This document shows, in pieces, positions 17,210-26,742 of a stretch of 64,000 bases of DNA. The translations under genes and the position numbers were made by a program. Source of the stretch: Bin80 sp026709335 (GTDB lineage Bacteria > Bacteroidota > Rhodothermia > Rhodothermales > Bin80). The notes beneath the pieces are model-generated. The model was not told the origin of the DNA. It ran no database searches and saw only the letters and a list, made by a program, of their open reading frames with translations. The stretch spans positions 2,914,001-2,978,000 of the forward strand of contig OZ241385.1 in assembly GCA_965200825.1 (NCBI GenBank), read 5' to 3'. Positions within the stretch are counted from its first letter, which is position 1. Every line of letters starts with the position of its first letter.

Positions 17210-19720
17210 TCAGAAGGTCGCAACACTGCGTTGCCCTGCCAGGAAAACGGCATTCACCAGTAGGAGCCTGCCATGGTAATGAAACCCCCGGTAAATCGGA
17301 TTGTCAATAAAGTAGATTACCTCACCCCGTCCAACAGATTCCATTCCCAGAACCAGCGATTGCTCCAGGGTTTGGATCGCTTGCGCCCCTGCAAATCCTG
17401 CAACAGGATCAGCCTTTCTGAGGATTCCGACATTCCAGCCATTTTCAAGCCAGGCAAATGCTCGTATACCCACCTTGAGTGTAAAATAGTCTCGCGGATA
17501 GCCAAAGGCTAGGGGATGTGTGTGGTCCAGTTCTGTTTGGAAGATGGCACCAGGGTTATTCTCCGAGATGGCATGACGGTCACGTTCGGAATATGGCTGA
17601 ATGACGGGAAGCTCAAGCGAATCAACTTCACTTGGCTTCAGCTTCAAACTCAATTCTTCCTGATCTGCCAGAAAGGAGACAGCCCTTTCAAGTGCAATTA
17701 ATCGGCCACCTTCCTGGATCCAGTCCCAAACTTTTTCCATTTGGCGACTACTGAGCAGATCACTGTAATTCCCTGAAGGCAGGATGATCACATCATAGCG
17801 AAAAAGTAGTAGGTCGGCAAAGTCTTCGGTATGAATCAGAGTGGCAGGGTATTCAAGCTGCTCATCAAAGAAATGCCACAACTGGCCGAGGCTATGGGAG
17901 CTGATTTCCGGGCCCGCAAGAATTGCAACACGGGGTGGTCGTATGTAGATCACATCCCCCGATCCAAAATCAACCCCATCGCTCACCCGTGTCGTCGAGA
18001 CAGCATTCACTTGCTGGTGCGTAAGGCGTGCACTCTGAATCACGAGAGAATCAAAGACAGCATCTTTTCCCTCGCGTGTCATGATCAAGGTACCTTCACC
18101 ATAGGATTGATCATGGATCGTGAATGGAATCTCTGCATAGCGCACCTTGACACCATTATGCAACAATTTTGCCAGCAGTTTTGCATCTTCGAAGCTTTTC
18201 CACTCCGCTAGATAGGCAGCGGGTTCAGATGGATGTATAGGAGTATCGGGGGCAGGAGCGGTAGAGTCCCATGCGATTTCTTCATCCAGGGCATAGGCCT
18301 CTAAGCCATAGATGTAGGGAAGGGCCCAGGCGGTGATGTCATAGGTAAGAGAATCTTCGAGCTCAGGTTCAGGCTCAAACAGAACGCTGGTGAGCACCCC
18401 TTTGGGCTGTGCAGCAGGGACGACGAGATCTCCGGGTTCAATCATGATCTCTTCGTGGGTTCCTGTATGATAGGCAAAGCCCTCTTCTGAATTGAATGAA
18501 GTTACAAATCCGTAGGTGATTCCTAGTAAGTCGAGGTGGTCTGAAAGTGTACGGATTTGATCTTTCTGTCCTCGATAACGAACCAGGTAGGCTGCGTGTA
18601 CTCCGGTTGGTCTTGCGGCAGAGTTGTTGAAGTATTCAGTAAATTTCTCAACAATACGCTGTCGCTCGTTTGCGGCCACCTCAATTGTTGACAGACTTGT
18701 GGTGTAGTGATGTTCAATCCGGTCAGCGAGGGTCAGAGTATCGTTTTCTGCAGTGATAATACCGAGGCCGGCACGTCCCGAGCCCGCCTGTTCATACGTC
18801 ATTCCGATGGCTCCGTTGAATGTGGGCCAGGTATCTCCATAGCCTGGATAAAACAGGTCAAAAATCTGCCCAGTAAAAAACAGCCACCCTTCAGCATCAA
18901 AATATCGGGTGTGGTTTGCTCCCATCAGCTCCTGGAGTTCTCGTTGCCACGGTGTAATATACTTATGGTATGGGACAGCTGCGGGGGCGAAGAAATACGG
19001 GTTGTTGACACCCTGTTCATGAAAATCCACATGAACATGAGGCATCCAGCGATTATAATGCGGCAGTCGAAGCCGCGTCTCAAGTTGAGTTCCCCATGCC
19101 CAATCCCGGTTCAGATCAAAGTAATAATGGTTGGTCCGCCCTCCCGGCCACGGTTCTGAGTGTTCCCGGGCTTCCTGAAGAACGTTGGGGGTTTTCCCCC
19201 GGGATTGTCGATAGAAATGAACATAGCGTTCACGGCCATCCGGGTTCAGGCACGGATCGATGATGACTACCGTATCCTCGAGCCATTCGGAGATGTTCCT
19301 GTCTTTAGCAGCGGCCAATGCGTACATGACTCTGAGAGCGGCTTCGGTGCCAACAGATTCATTTCCGTGAACGTTATAGCTGAGCCAGACGATGGCGGGA
19401 ATGTTTTCTGATGAAGTTCCATCTAACATCCCGGTCCGCTGAAGATTTGCTCTACGAATCTCTTCAAGCCTCGCAAGATTATTCGGGGAAGAGATGATCA
19501 GGTACTGCAGTATGCGGCCTTCATACGTATGGCCGTATTCAACCCGGATCACATTTTTGGAAGCGTCGGCTACGTGGCGGACATAATCCGTGACCCGGTG
19601 ATGAGGAGTAAAACCTTTGCCCAATTCATAACCAAGAAATTCATCAGGACTGTAAAGCTGTGCATTTGCAGTCAGGCACAGCATAGCCAGTGGCAGTAGG
19701 CAGGCAGGAGCTCGGGTCAT
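17210..19720 (-). CDS. M14 family zinc carboxypeptidase, secreted
   Basis: 836 aa from the ATG at 19720, which overlaps the recJ stop (ATGA). Signal peptide 1-20 (LLPLAMLCLTANAQ). M14 domain about 35-350: zinc ligands H118 and E121 in YNVHGNES, the third ligand His in HVDFHEQGV, and catalytic Glu in GMTYEQAGSGRAG. The C-terminal half (about 400-836) has a glutamine-amidotransferase-like fold region (PPRVAILAGPEISSHSLGQLWHFFDEQLEYP, then YDVIILPSG), a common partner of M14 enzymes in Bacteroidota. It should process peptides in the periplasm or outside the cell. Confidence 0.9.
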   Translation of the reverse strand: MTRAPACLLPLAMLCLTANAQLYSPDEFLGYELGKGFTPHHRVTDYVRHVADASKNVIRVEYGHTYEGRILQYLIISSPNNLARLEEIRRANLQRTGMLDGTSSENIPAIVWLSYNVHGNESVGTEAALRVMYALAAAKDRNISEWLEDTVVIIDPCLNPDGRERYVHFYRQSRGKTPNVLQEAREHSEPWPGGRTNHYYFDLNRDWAWGTQLETRLRLPHYNRWMPHVHVDFHEQGVNNPYFFAPAAVPYHKYITPWQRELQELMGANHTRYFDAEGWLFFTGQIFDLFYPGYGDTWPTFNGAIGMTYEQAGSGRAGLGIITAENDTLTLADRIEHHYTTSLSTIEVAANERQRIVEKFTEYFNNSAARPTGVHAAYLVRYRGQKDQIRTLSDHLDLLGITYGFVTSFNSEEGFAYHTGTHEEIMIEPGDLVVPAAQPKGVLTSVLFEPEPELEDSLTYDITAWALPYIYGLEAYALDEEIAWDSTAPAPDTPIHPSEPAAYLAEWKSFEDAKLLAKLLHNGVKVRYAEIPFTIHDQSYGEGTLIMTREGKDAVFDSLVIQSARLTHQQVNAVSTTRVSDGVDFGSGDVIYIRPPRVAILAGPEISSHSLGQLWHFFDEQLEYPATLIHTEDFADLLLFRYDVIILPSGNYSDLLSSRQMEKVWDWIQEGGRLIALERAVSFLADQEELSLKLKPSEVDSLELPVIQPYSERDRHAISENNPGAIFQTELDHTHPLAFGYPRDYFTLKVGIRAFAWLENGWNVGILRKADPVAGFAGAQAIQTLEQSLVLGMESVGRGEVIYFIDNPIYRGFHYHGRLLLVNAVFLAGQRSVATF

Positions 19721-21453
19721 GATCTGATATGTGCGCGAAGTGCTTCTATCCGGAGTTGCGTTGTGACCCGGCCATTCCATCGATTTTCCTCTACATGGCA
19801 AAGAAAATCCAGGCCGGTCTTGAGTACACGAGCTTCCTCTGCTATTTTCTCATATTGTCCCAATCCAAAACCGATCGCATCCATCACAATGGAAGAGTTT
19901 GAATCCTGAACATTCATTTTGAGGTGGAGCCCGCCGGACAACACTTTGACATAGACTGGGCGAAGGTTTTCCATGAGAAAAAGAGGTACTTCATTTTCCT
20001 TGCCAAAGGGTTGGCAGAGTTTGAGAATCCGTTCAAATTTGCCGGGGATTTCTTCCATGGTTAATCGGGCATCATATTCGAGCACCGGTCCAGCAATTTT
20101 TTCACCCAATTGCCGGTTGACAGCCGTATTGAGTCGTTCCTTGAAGAGAAGTAGGTCTTCTTTTTTCAAGGTCATTCCTGCGGCTTTTTCATGACCCCCA
20201 AATCGGATCAGGAGATCCTGGCACTCCGTCAGCGCGTCGAAAATATTGACTTCTCCCCAAGTACGGGCACTCCCGACTATCTCTTTGCCATTGGAACCGG
20301 GAGCATCTGTGAGTATCACAGTTGGGAGTGAAAATTCCCTGATCATTTGAGATGCAGCTGGCCCCAAAATTCCAGGATGCCAATTGGAGTCATATAATAC
20401 GAGTGCACTTTTATATGTCCCGGCAAGTTGGGTTCGGGCAATCTTGTTCGCGGACATACGTAATTTTGCTCCCAAGGCTTTTCTGGATTGGTTCAATTTA
20501 TCAAGTCGTTTGACCAACTTCCGGGCTTCGGCCTCATCCTCAGCCATCAACAGGGATAGGGCTTCATCTGCGTGTGTAAGGCGCCCCGCAGCATTGAGGC
20601 GGGGGCCCAATTGCATCCCGATATCTGTGGATGTGAGATGTTTCTGGCTGCATTTGGAGGCTGAGATGAGCGCTTGAATTCCAGCGTGCTCACTCATATG
20701 CAAGACGTTGAGCCCCTCCCGAACCAGGATACGGTTTTCTCCTGTCAGGGGCATAATGTCACACACAGTGGAGATGGCCACAAGCCACAGATATTGATCT
20801 GCGATCTCAGCCGGTTTATCCAGAGACTCCAGTGTGACCTGAATCATTTTATAGGCCAAGGCACATGCCGAGATTTCCTTATGGGGGTATGGGCAGCTTT
20901 TCCGGTTTGGGTTCACGTGAGCAGCACAAAGCGGATATTTATCTTCATTTTGGTGATGGTCACAGATGATGAGATCAATTCCTGCTTCTTTTACTCTCAG
21001 AGCGGTCTCTTCATCATTGGTGCCACAATCTACGGTAATGATCAGTGAGCACTGCCGGGATTGGGCAAGATCGATTGCGGCTTTGTGAAATCCGTGATTT
21101 TCTTTTTGCCGGTGAGGGATATAAGATTCGGTTGCAAGTCCGTGAGATCCGAGAAATTGCAGAAGGAGTGCGGTAGAGGTAATGCCATCCGCGTCAAAGT
21201 CTCCATACACAAGCACGTTCTCCTTTTCTGTAATCGCACATGCAATTCGCCGGGCCGCCTGATCCACTTCTGCCAGTAGATGTGGATCATGTAATTCTTT
21301 TTTGGTTCCGCGAAAATAACTCCGTGCAACATCCACGGAATCAATGCCTCGCAGGATTAAAAAGCGTGCCAATGGTTCGGGCAGTGAATTCAGCGCTTCA
21401 CTTAGTGTCTGTACGACGGTTGGGTTTTCGATGGGGCGCTCAATCCATCGCAT
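19717..21453 (-). CDS. recJ: Single-stranded-DNA-specific exonuclease RecJ
   Basis: 578 aa. DHH phosphoesterase motifs in order: VYGDFDADGITST, VDCGTND, ICDHHQ, followed by the DHHA1 domain with FGGHEKAAGMTL and an OB-fold C-terminus (LHLKMNVQDS). RecJ digests single-stranded DNA 5' to 3' in recombination and base-excision repair. First gene of a run with the M14 peptidase (ATGA overlap). Nothing abnormal in the motifs. Confidence 0.95.
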   Translation of the reverse strand: MRWIERPIENPTVVQTLSEALNSLPEPLARFLILRGIDSVDVARSYFRGTKKELHDPHLLAEVDQAARRIACAITEKENVLVYGDFDADGITSTALLLQFLGSHGLATESYIPHRQKENHGFHKAAIDLAQSRQCSLIITVDCGTNDEETALRVKEAGIDLIICDHHQNEDKYPLCAAHVNPNRKSCPYPHKEISACALAYKMIQVTLESLDKPAEIADQYLWLVAISTVCDIMPLTGENRILVREGLNVLHMSEHAGIQALISASKCSQKHLTSTDIGMQLGPRLNAAGRLTHADEALSLLMAEDEAEARKLVKRLDKLNQSRKALGAKLRMSANKIARTQLAGTYKSALVLYDSNWHPGILGPAASQMIREFSLPTVILTDAPGSNGKEIVGSARTWGEVNIFDALTECQDLLIRFGGHEKAAGMTLKKEDLLLFKERLNTAVNRQLGEKIAGPVLEYDARLTMEEIPGKFERILKLCQPFGKENEVPLFLMENLRPVYVKVLSGGLHLKMNVQDSNSSIVMDAIGFGLGQYEKIAEEARVLKTGLDFLCHVEENRWNGRVTTQLRIEALRAHIRS

Positions 21454-21800
21454 GAAATCTATGTGTCTTTGGTGACAATCTAATATACGACTGATTGGTC
21501 GGGCTATCCCTATGAGTAGTGGAATCTAAGCGGGCAGGCAGGTTCGCTGTAACCTTCAAGGCTCATGAACTTACGTACAAAATCCTCTCCCAAATGTCTG
21601 AGGATAAAATTGATGAAGTGGCTATGAATTCGGTGCAGGGTACAACTCCTTCACCAAATTCAATGACACTTAATGGAGTTTCAGGTAGTCGAACAAATCC
21701 TGTCCCTTCGCTATTTGATATCTAATTGGAACGTTAGATGAGAATTGATTGAGTATTAACTCAATCAACCCGGTGAGTCAATAATAATCAAGGTAGAGTT
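21454..21800. other. Intergenic, 347 bp, with one palindrome
   Basis: Upstream region of recJ and downstream region of the small coiled-coil gene. No gene recognised; a 68-codon plus-strand frame (21519-21725) has no family features. The only clear element is the hairpin at 21745-21768. Confidence 0.4.
21745..21768 (-). terminator. Perfect 10-bp inverted repeat, possible terminator
   Basis: TTGATTGAGT-ATTA-ACTCAATCAA lies 33 bp after the stop of the small coiled-coil gene (minus strand). It is A/T-rich and no T-run follows on either strand, so it could be a weak terminator, an mRNA stabiliser or a protein site. Confidence 0.4.
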
Positions 21801-22139
21801 TTAATTACCTGAACTCTGGAAGGCGTTAAACAAGAACCCAAATAGTCCTGAAGCGATAAGAATACTCAGGAGAGCGATCAACGTATTATATTTATTGTTG
21901 AGGACCTTATACTGGGCATCCATTTTAGCATCTATTTTGGCATCTCGCGATTGTAGATCGGATCGTAGGCCATCCATCTGGGCATTTATTTTGTTTATCT
22001 GGGTATTTATTTTGTTTCCTGCAGTGATCTCCATGATTTCTACAATCTCGTGATTTTCCTCGGAGGTTCTGTTCTCCTTACGCAAAAGAGCAAACAGTCG
22101 AGTTCTTATATTGATGTATGGGTCGTTTTCTCCGGACAT
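21801..22139 (-). CDS. Small coiled-coil protein with C-terminal membrane anchor
   Basis: 112 aa. Charged N-terminus (INIRTRLFALLRKENRTSEENHEIVEIMEITA), then a coiled coil of about 40 residues with repeated INAQM/DAKMDAQ units (NKINTQINKINAQMDGLRSDLQSRDAKIDAKMDAQYK), then a C-terminal transmembrane helix (about 88-107, LIALLSILIASGLFGFLFN). No known family. It recalls the three membrane-anchored coiled-coil proteins at 35.5, 36.4 and 42.5 kb, but with the anchor at the other end and unrelated sequence. Confidence 0.6.
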   Translation of the reverse strand: MSGENDPYINIRTRLFALLRKENRTSEENHEIVEIMEITAGNKINTQINKINAQMDGLRSDLQSRDAKIDAKMDAQYKVLNNKYNTLIALLSILIASGLFGFLFNAFQSSGN

Positions 22140-22278
22140 GACTTCCTAAACAATGGTTATGTTCTAGATGTTCCTGTCCAATAATTTTTATGTTAAACCA
22201 ATCCAATTTTCCTTGGAATGGTTAGGGGTGGAATTGATATTCAATAAGTTTGCAACGTCGTAGGAACAACGGATTTTA

Positions 22279-22654
22279 TGATCCTAACATTCAACAGATT
22301 CAAGGATGTTCAAATCTGCAAAGGGCATAATAGAAAAATCTGGCAAAAGTGTAAAGACAAAGACAGGCCGAATCGGGTCATCCAAAACTCTTCATAGAGA
22401 TGATCCGGTCAGTATCGCGAGTACAAATTCAGCAGGATGGTCGAGGTAGATCAGTCAGAAGTGCAATTCCTGTGGGCATGTGTGTGAGCAGGAACAGCAG
22501 AAAGGTACAGAGCAAATTTGAGTGTATGGCCTATGGATATGCAGATCTCAATGCATCTACAAATATCTTGGCTTCCGGGATTGGGGCTACTGGATCAATG
22601 AGGGACGTTTTCATTGGAGGTCCCAATGATCCATCAAATAGATCTATTGCGTAA
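22279..22654 (+). pseudogene. Decayed 3' remnant of a tnpB gene
   Basis: The DNA aligns by eye with the last third of the tnpB at 10370-11617: a MFKSAKGIIEKSGKSVK-like stretch equals MSKSAKGTVENPGKNVK, then NSS, YKFS and the zinc-finger/RuvC-III part with KFECMAYGYADLNASTNILASGIGATG. Both zinc-finger CxxC pairs are damaged, several frameshifts and stops are present, and a stretch around the first CxxC is deleted. Terminal inverted repeats like those of the intact element are not recognisable, so this is an older copy of the same lineage. Confidence 0.85.
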
Positions 22655-22774
22655 CTATTTTCCAAAAGTTAGAGTATTGCCCCACAGGTGGAAATACTCA
22701 ATATGAAAGCAGATATAGAGGGAGTGAACAATCGATTCAATCTTCATCTGAAGAATTTTGGTTAGATTCGACGA

Positions 22775-24001
22775 ATGTTGAAAAATGAATCCTCGTCAGG
22801 TGTCATCCTACAGGAGACAGGAGGTCGGATATTTTTTATTCTCGCTCCGCTGTGGCTGACCTCATTCGTCGTAAGTTGCCAACTTTTTCTTGTGGCTCCT
22901 CTGTTGCCACTCATTCAAGACGGGCTTCTCAATGCTGTTTCTCCTTCGGATTTTTCTCTTGGATTTCTGGGGACGGCCTATTCAATTGCATTGGCCTGTT
23001 CGACGTTGATCGTTGGCCCCATTTCAGATCGTGTGGGAAGGCGTCTAGTACTCATTATTGGTACGGCATTTATCGCGCTGATCCTTCTGTTACACGGCGC
23101 AGCTCGGCATTACGAATCACTCTTGGCCGTCCGAGCGCTCGCCGGAATAGCCGCTGGTGTATACAGCGGAAGTATGGTAGCCTTTGTAGGAGATTATTTC
23201 CCCTATGAACGTCGTGGATGGGCAACTGGCTTGATCCTGACAGGGGCTGCATGTGGGCAGATTATCGGGACACCGGGAGGAATTTTATTGGCAAATGCAT
23301 ATGAGTTCCAGACTCCGTTTATTGTCTTTGGCGGGTTGATGGCTTTGGCGAGCGGTATGATCTGGCGGTATCTCCCAAAACGACATGTCAACCACGAAGG
23401 CAAGCAAACCTCAGCGTTAAACACGTATGGTATGCTTTTGCGGAGCAAGGGGCCGAGAGCGGGAGTTCTTGTCTATTTCTTTCTTTTTGCAAGTATCGGG
23501 TTCTTCGTATTCTTTCTCCCCAAATGGCTTGAAGAGGATGTAGGCATATCAGTGCAGCAACTGGCATTAATCTTCATCATTGGCGGCATGGCCATGGTTT
23601 TGGGAACGACCTCGGGAGGAACCCTTTCAGATCGTTTTGGGCGAAAACCAATAATTGTTATTGCATCTCTGGTCATGGTTTTAATTCTTCCATTTGTGAT
23701 TCTGCTCGTAGATGGACTGATAAGTGCGGCTGTGGTAATTGCATTGATTCTTGTATCTGGCGCAATGCGCACCGGGCCAATTATTGCATTACTCACCACA
23801 CTTACCACCGATAAGCAGCGCGGCTCAATGATGGGACTCGCTACAGCCTCGGGGCAGCTCGGATTAGGTGTTGCAACGGCTACTGCAGGTTGGCTTTATG
23901 ACTACCATGGCTTCGCATACAATGTGCTCGCGTGCACTGTCGTAACTGTACTGATGGTTCTGGTTGTATGGCGACAGCTTCCAGAGCCTACAGAAGCCTG
24001 A
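22775..24001 (+). CDS. MFS transporter
   Basis: 408 aa with about 12 hydrophobic helices. The MFS signature between helices 2 and 3 is GPISDRVGRRLVL, and its repeat between helices 8 and 9 is GTLSDRFGRKPIIV. Helix 4-5 region RALAGIAAGVYSGSMVAFVGDYFPYERRGWATG fits the drug/sugar-type major facilitators (proton antiporters). Substrate unknown. Its 3' end overlaps the convergent DUF3078 gene by 14 bp. Confidence 0.92.
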   Translation: MLKNESSSGVILQETGGRIFFILAPLWLTSFVVSCQLFLVAPLLPLIQDGLLNAVSPSDFSLGFLGTAYSIALACSTLIVGPISDRVGRRLVLIIGTAFIALILLLHGAARHYESLLAVRALAGIAAGVYSGSMVAFVGDYFPYERRGWATGLILTGAACGQIIGTPGGILLANAYEFQTPFIVFGGLMALASGMIWRYLPKRHVNHEGKQTSALNTYGMLLRSKGPRAGVLVYFFLFASIGFFVFFLPKWLEEDVGISVQQLALIFIIGGMAMVLGTTSGGTLSDRFGRKPIIVIASLVMVLILPFVILLVDGLISAAVVIALILVSGAMRTGPIIALLTTLTTDKQRGSMMGLATASGQLGLGVATATAGWLYDYHGFAYNVLACTVVTVLMVLVVWRQLPEPTEA

Positions 24002-24833
24002 ATGAGACCCCGATGGCCAAAGCCTGTTTTTGCTGGATAGAAGGAGACAGATCCCTGTCCAAATAAGCAGTATAGTTCGCCTCGACCTGAAGCCATGAGT
24101 TCACCTTCATGTTGATGAAGGTTTCCCAGATAAAGTCAGGGGAGTATTGGTTGAATGCAAAAAAGAGGGTCAGAGTGGATTTGATATGGACGTTTGAAAA
24201 GATCATCCGTTCCAGTTTCACCAAACCTGAAGAACCAATCTGCCATCGAAAGGTCTGATCAGGATTCACCTTGTAGCGACTGCGCAAATTGCGAATTGTG
24301 ACGATCGTTTCTTTGGCAGCAACTCCAAGGCGAGCCTCAAGCCAGTTGCTGAAGGGGTAATTCAGGCCCAGAGATTGCGTAGAGATTGCAGGAGAGAAAA
24401 ATCCTGAAATCTTCACCGAATTTATCGTCGGATCCTTGTCGTTATACTGGAAGCCGTCCGCAAACTGGGATCGGAAGTCTATTGTGATCGTGGGTCTGAA
24501 TTGGCCAAAGAGGGAAATTTCAGAGAACTTGATCGAGCTTACCAAATGGATCAAGTCTTCTGATTTTCGCAGTTCAATGCCATCTTGTTTTACGATGCCA
24601 AACTCAAGGCGTGCCTCATATTCCTGCAGGGTTTTCGCTGAATTTTTTGTTGCCTTGCCACTGATGCCAGCTCCCAGTGAGAGGGAGTTGACGCCTCCAT
24701 CATGCCATTTCCTGAATCCAACTTGTGAAAAGGATAGCGTTCCACGTATCTCGTTGATCCAGGTCGAATCAGTCTGAGCAGCGCAGGGGGGAACAGACGC
24801 GAGGAGAGCCAGGAGCAGAGTGAGTCGGTACAC
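23988..24833 (-). CDS. DUF3078 domain-containing outer-membrane-type protein
   Basis: 281 aa. Signal peptide to about residue 19 (LLASVPPCAAQ). The start SQVGFRKWHDGGVNSLSLGAGISGKATKN and the spaced beta strands (LGLNYPFSNWLEARLGVAAKETIVTIRN, MKVNSWLQVEANYTAYLDRDLSP) follow the DUF3078 pattern found almost only in Bacteroidota and relatives. Probably a small outer membrane barrel or surface protein of unknown role. It follows atpC by 8 bp on the same strand. Confidence 0.85.
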   Translation of the reverse strand: MYRLTLLLALLASVPPCAAQTDSTWINEIRGTLSFSQVGFRKWHDGGVNSLSLGAGISGKATKNSAKTLQEYEARLEFGIVKQDGIELRKSEDLIHLVSSIKFSEISLFGQFRPTITIDFRSQFADGFQYNDKDPTINSVKISGFFSPAISTQSLGLNYPFSNWLEARLGVAAKETIVTIRNLRSRYKVNPDQTFRWQIGSSGLVKLERMIFSNVHIKSTLTLFFAFNQYSPDFIWETFINMKVNSWLQVEANYTAYLDRDLSPSIQQKQALAIGVSFRLL

Positions 24834-24841
24834 GAGAGTTT

Positions 24842-25258
24842 CTAATCGGTCATGCTGATGCGAAGACGGTTACGTGCACGCTCAAGTGCTCGTTCAGCAT
24901 GAATCCGATCTAGATCACTGGAGGCATTTTGAAGGCGTTGCAGGGCCCGTTGCTCGGCCTTTTGAGCACGGTCAGTGTCAATATCAGATGCAGGCTCGGC
25001 AGTTTCCGCAAGAACCGTGACGACATTTCCAATCACTTCAATGAAACCTCCACTGGTTGCAAAGATGACCTTCTCCGCACCAGAAAGAGTTAAAACCAGA
25101 GAGCCTACGTTCAGTGAGGCAATCATCGGTGCATGGTTGTACAGGATCTGGAAGCTCCCATCGATTCCCGGAGCACGCAATCCAATAGCATATCCCTCAA
25201 ATACGCGCTTGTCAGGTGCAACAATGTCTACCCGAAGCAGTCGCTGATCTTCACTCAT
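24842..25258 (-). CDS. atpC: ATP synthase F1 subunit epsilon
   Basis: 138 aa. N-terminal beta-sandwich (LRVDIVAPDKRVFEGYAIGLRAPGIDGSFQILYNHAPMIASL) that binds gamma and the c-ring, then a helical hairpin rich in Ala/Arg/Glu (about 100-135) that can act as a brake. Overlaps the atpD stop by four bases. It and atpD lie about 20 kb from the rest of the synthase genes. Confidence 0.97.
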   Translation of the reverse strand: MSEDQRLLRVDIVAPDKRVFEGYAIGLRAPGIDGSFQILYNHAPMIASLNVGSLVLTLSGAEKVIFATSGGFIEVIGNVVTVLAETAEPASDIDTDRAQKAEQRALQRLQNASSDLDRIHAERALERARNRLRISMTD

Positions 25259-26742
25259 GAGGTTTCCGCCAGTTTGCGCTCTCCATCTTCAATCACTTCA
25301 TCAATCGTTCCTTTGTAGGTAAAGGCAGATTCAGGTAAGTGGTCAAGATCTCCGGATAGAATCATACGAAATCCCTTGATCGTGTCAGCGATCTTCACAT
25401 ATTTTCCCTTGGCACCCGTGAATTGCTCAGCAACGAAGAAGGGCTGACTCATATATCGTTCTGCGCGGCGTGCACGCTGAACTACAAGTTTATCCTCGTC
25501 AGAGAGTTCATCCATTCCGAGAATTGCAATGATGTCCTGCAATTCCTTATACCTCTGCAGGAGCTGTTTCACATCCTGTGCAGTCGTATAATGCTCATCT
25601 CCTACTACCCGGGGAGTCAGAATCGTTGAGTTGGAATCAAGAGGATCAATAGCCGGATACAGCCCCAGAGAAGCGATCCGTCTGGAGAGTACAGTCGTGG
25701 CATCCAGATGCGCGAACGCAGTAGCGGGTGCCGGGTCAGTCAGGTCATCTGCAGGTACATAGATCGCCTGAACGGAGGTAATGGAGCCACTCTTGGTGGA
25801 TGTAATTCGCTCCTGAAGCTCTCCCATCTCGGTTGCCAGAGTTGGCTGGTATCCAACGGCGCTGGGCATCCGTCCAAGAAGTGCACTCACTTCTGAGCCC
25901 GCCTGGGTGAAGCGGAAGATATTGTCCACGAATAACAATACATCGCGGCCGCCCAAGTCACGGAAATACTCCGCAATCGTCAGGCCGCTCAGAGCTACAC
26001 GTGCACGTGCTCCCGGGGGTTCATTCATCTGGCCAAAGATCAGACTGATGCTACTCTGCTTGATCCGATCCATGTCTACCTTGGAGAGATCCCAATTCCC
26101 TTCTTCCAGTGCACGTTGAAATTCTTCACCATACTGCATCACTCCACTCTCGATCATTTCGCGGAGCAGGTCGTTGCCTTCTCGAGTTCGTTCACCAACC
26201 CCGGCAAAGACAGACAGGCCCTCATGTGCCTTTGCAATGTTGTTAATCAACTCCATGATGAGCACGGTCTTCCCAACTCCTGCTCCCCCGAAAAGGCCAA
26301 TTTTTCCGCCGCGGGCATACGGCTGGATGAGATCCACTACCTTGATTCCGGTCTCCAGCATTTCAACGCTGGTAGACAGATTACTGAATGCTGGCGGCTC
26401 ACGATGGATGGGCAGAGATCCCTCCGCTTCGGGTTGAGGCAGGCCATCAATTGCACGTCCGACTACATTGAACAGGCGCCCCCGAATTTCTTCTCCAGTG
26501 GGCATCGCAATGGGTTGTCCAGTACTGGTGACTGAAACGCCCCGAGTTAATCCGTCGGTTGAGTCCATGGCGATGGCCCGCACGCGGTTCTCTCCCAAAT
26601 GCTGCTGTACCTCAAGTACAAGTGCATCCTGGTTTTCACGCGTGATTTCCAGTGCATCCAGAATGTCCGGCACCTCGCCGGAAGAAAAAGCAACATCGAC
26701 GACAGGTCCAACCACCTGTACGACTTGACCGGTTGAGGTCAT
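25255..26742 (-). CDS. atpD: ATP synthase F1 subunit beta
   Basis: Catalytic subunit. 495 aa with Walker A GGAGVGKT at 152-159, catalytic Glu in GVGERTREGNDL, Walker B LLFVDNIFRFTQAG and the signature PAIDPLDSNS. An insert around 200-225 (VMQYGEEFQRALEEGNWDLSKVDMD) explains the extra length and is typical of Bacteroidota-type beta subunits. Paired with atpC; together they form the usual separate atpDC unit of this lineage. Confidence 0.98.
   Translation of the reverse strand: MTSTGQVVQVVGPVVDVAFSSGEVPDILDALEITRENQDALVLEVQQHLGENRVRAIAMDSTDGLTRGVSVTSTGQPIAMPTGEEIRGRLFNVVGRAIDGLPQPEAEGSLPIHREPPAFSNLSTSVEMLETGIKVVDLIQPYARGGKIGLFGGAGVGKTVLIMELINNIAKAHEGLSVFAGVGERTREGNDLLREMIESGVMQYGEEFQRALEEGNWDLSKVDMDRIKQSSISLIFGQMNEPPGARARVALSGLTIAEYFRDLGGRDVLLFVDNIFRFTQAGSEVSALLGRMPSAVGYQPTLATEMGELQERITSTKSGSITSVQAIYVPADDLTDPAPATAFAHLDATTVLSRRIASLGLYPAIDPLDSNSTILTPRVVGDEHYTTAQDVKQLLQRYKELQDIIAILGMDELSDEDKLVVQRARRAERYMSQPFFVAEQFTGAKGKYVKIADTIKGFRMILSGDLDHLPESAFTYKGTIDEVIEDGERKLAETS

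Noticed and set aside
21519..21725. 68-codon plus-strand frame upstream of recJ
   Set aside because: No domain, no clear ribosome site and no neighbour context; it may be real but I cannot support it.
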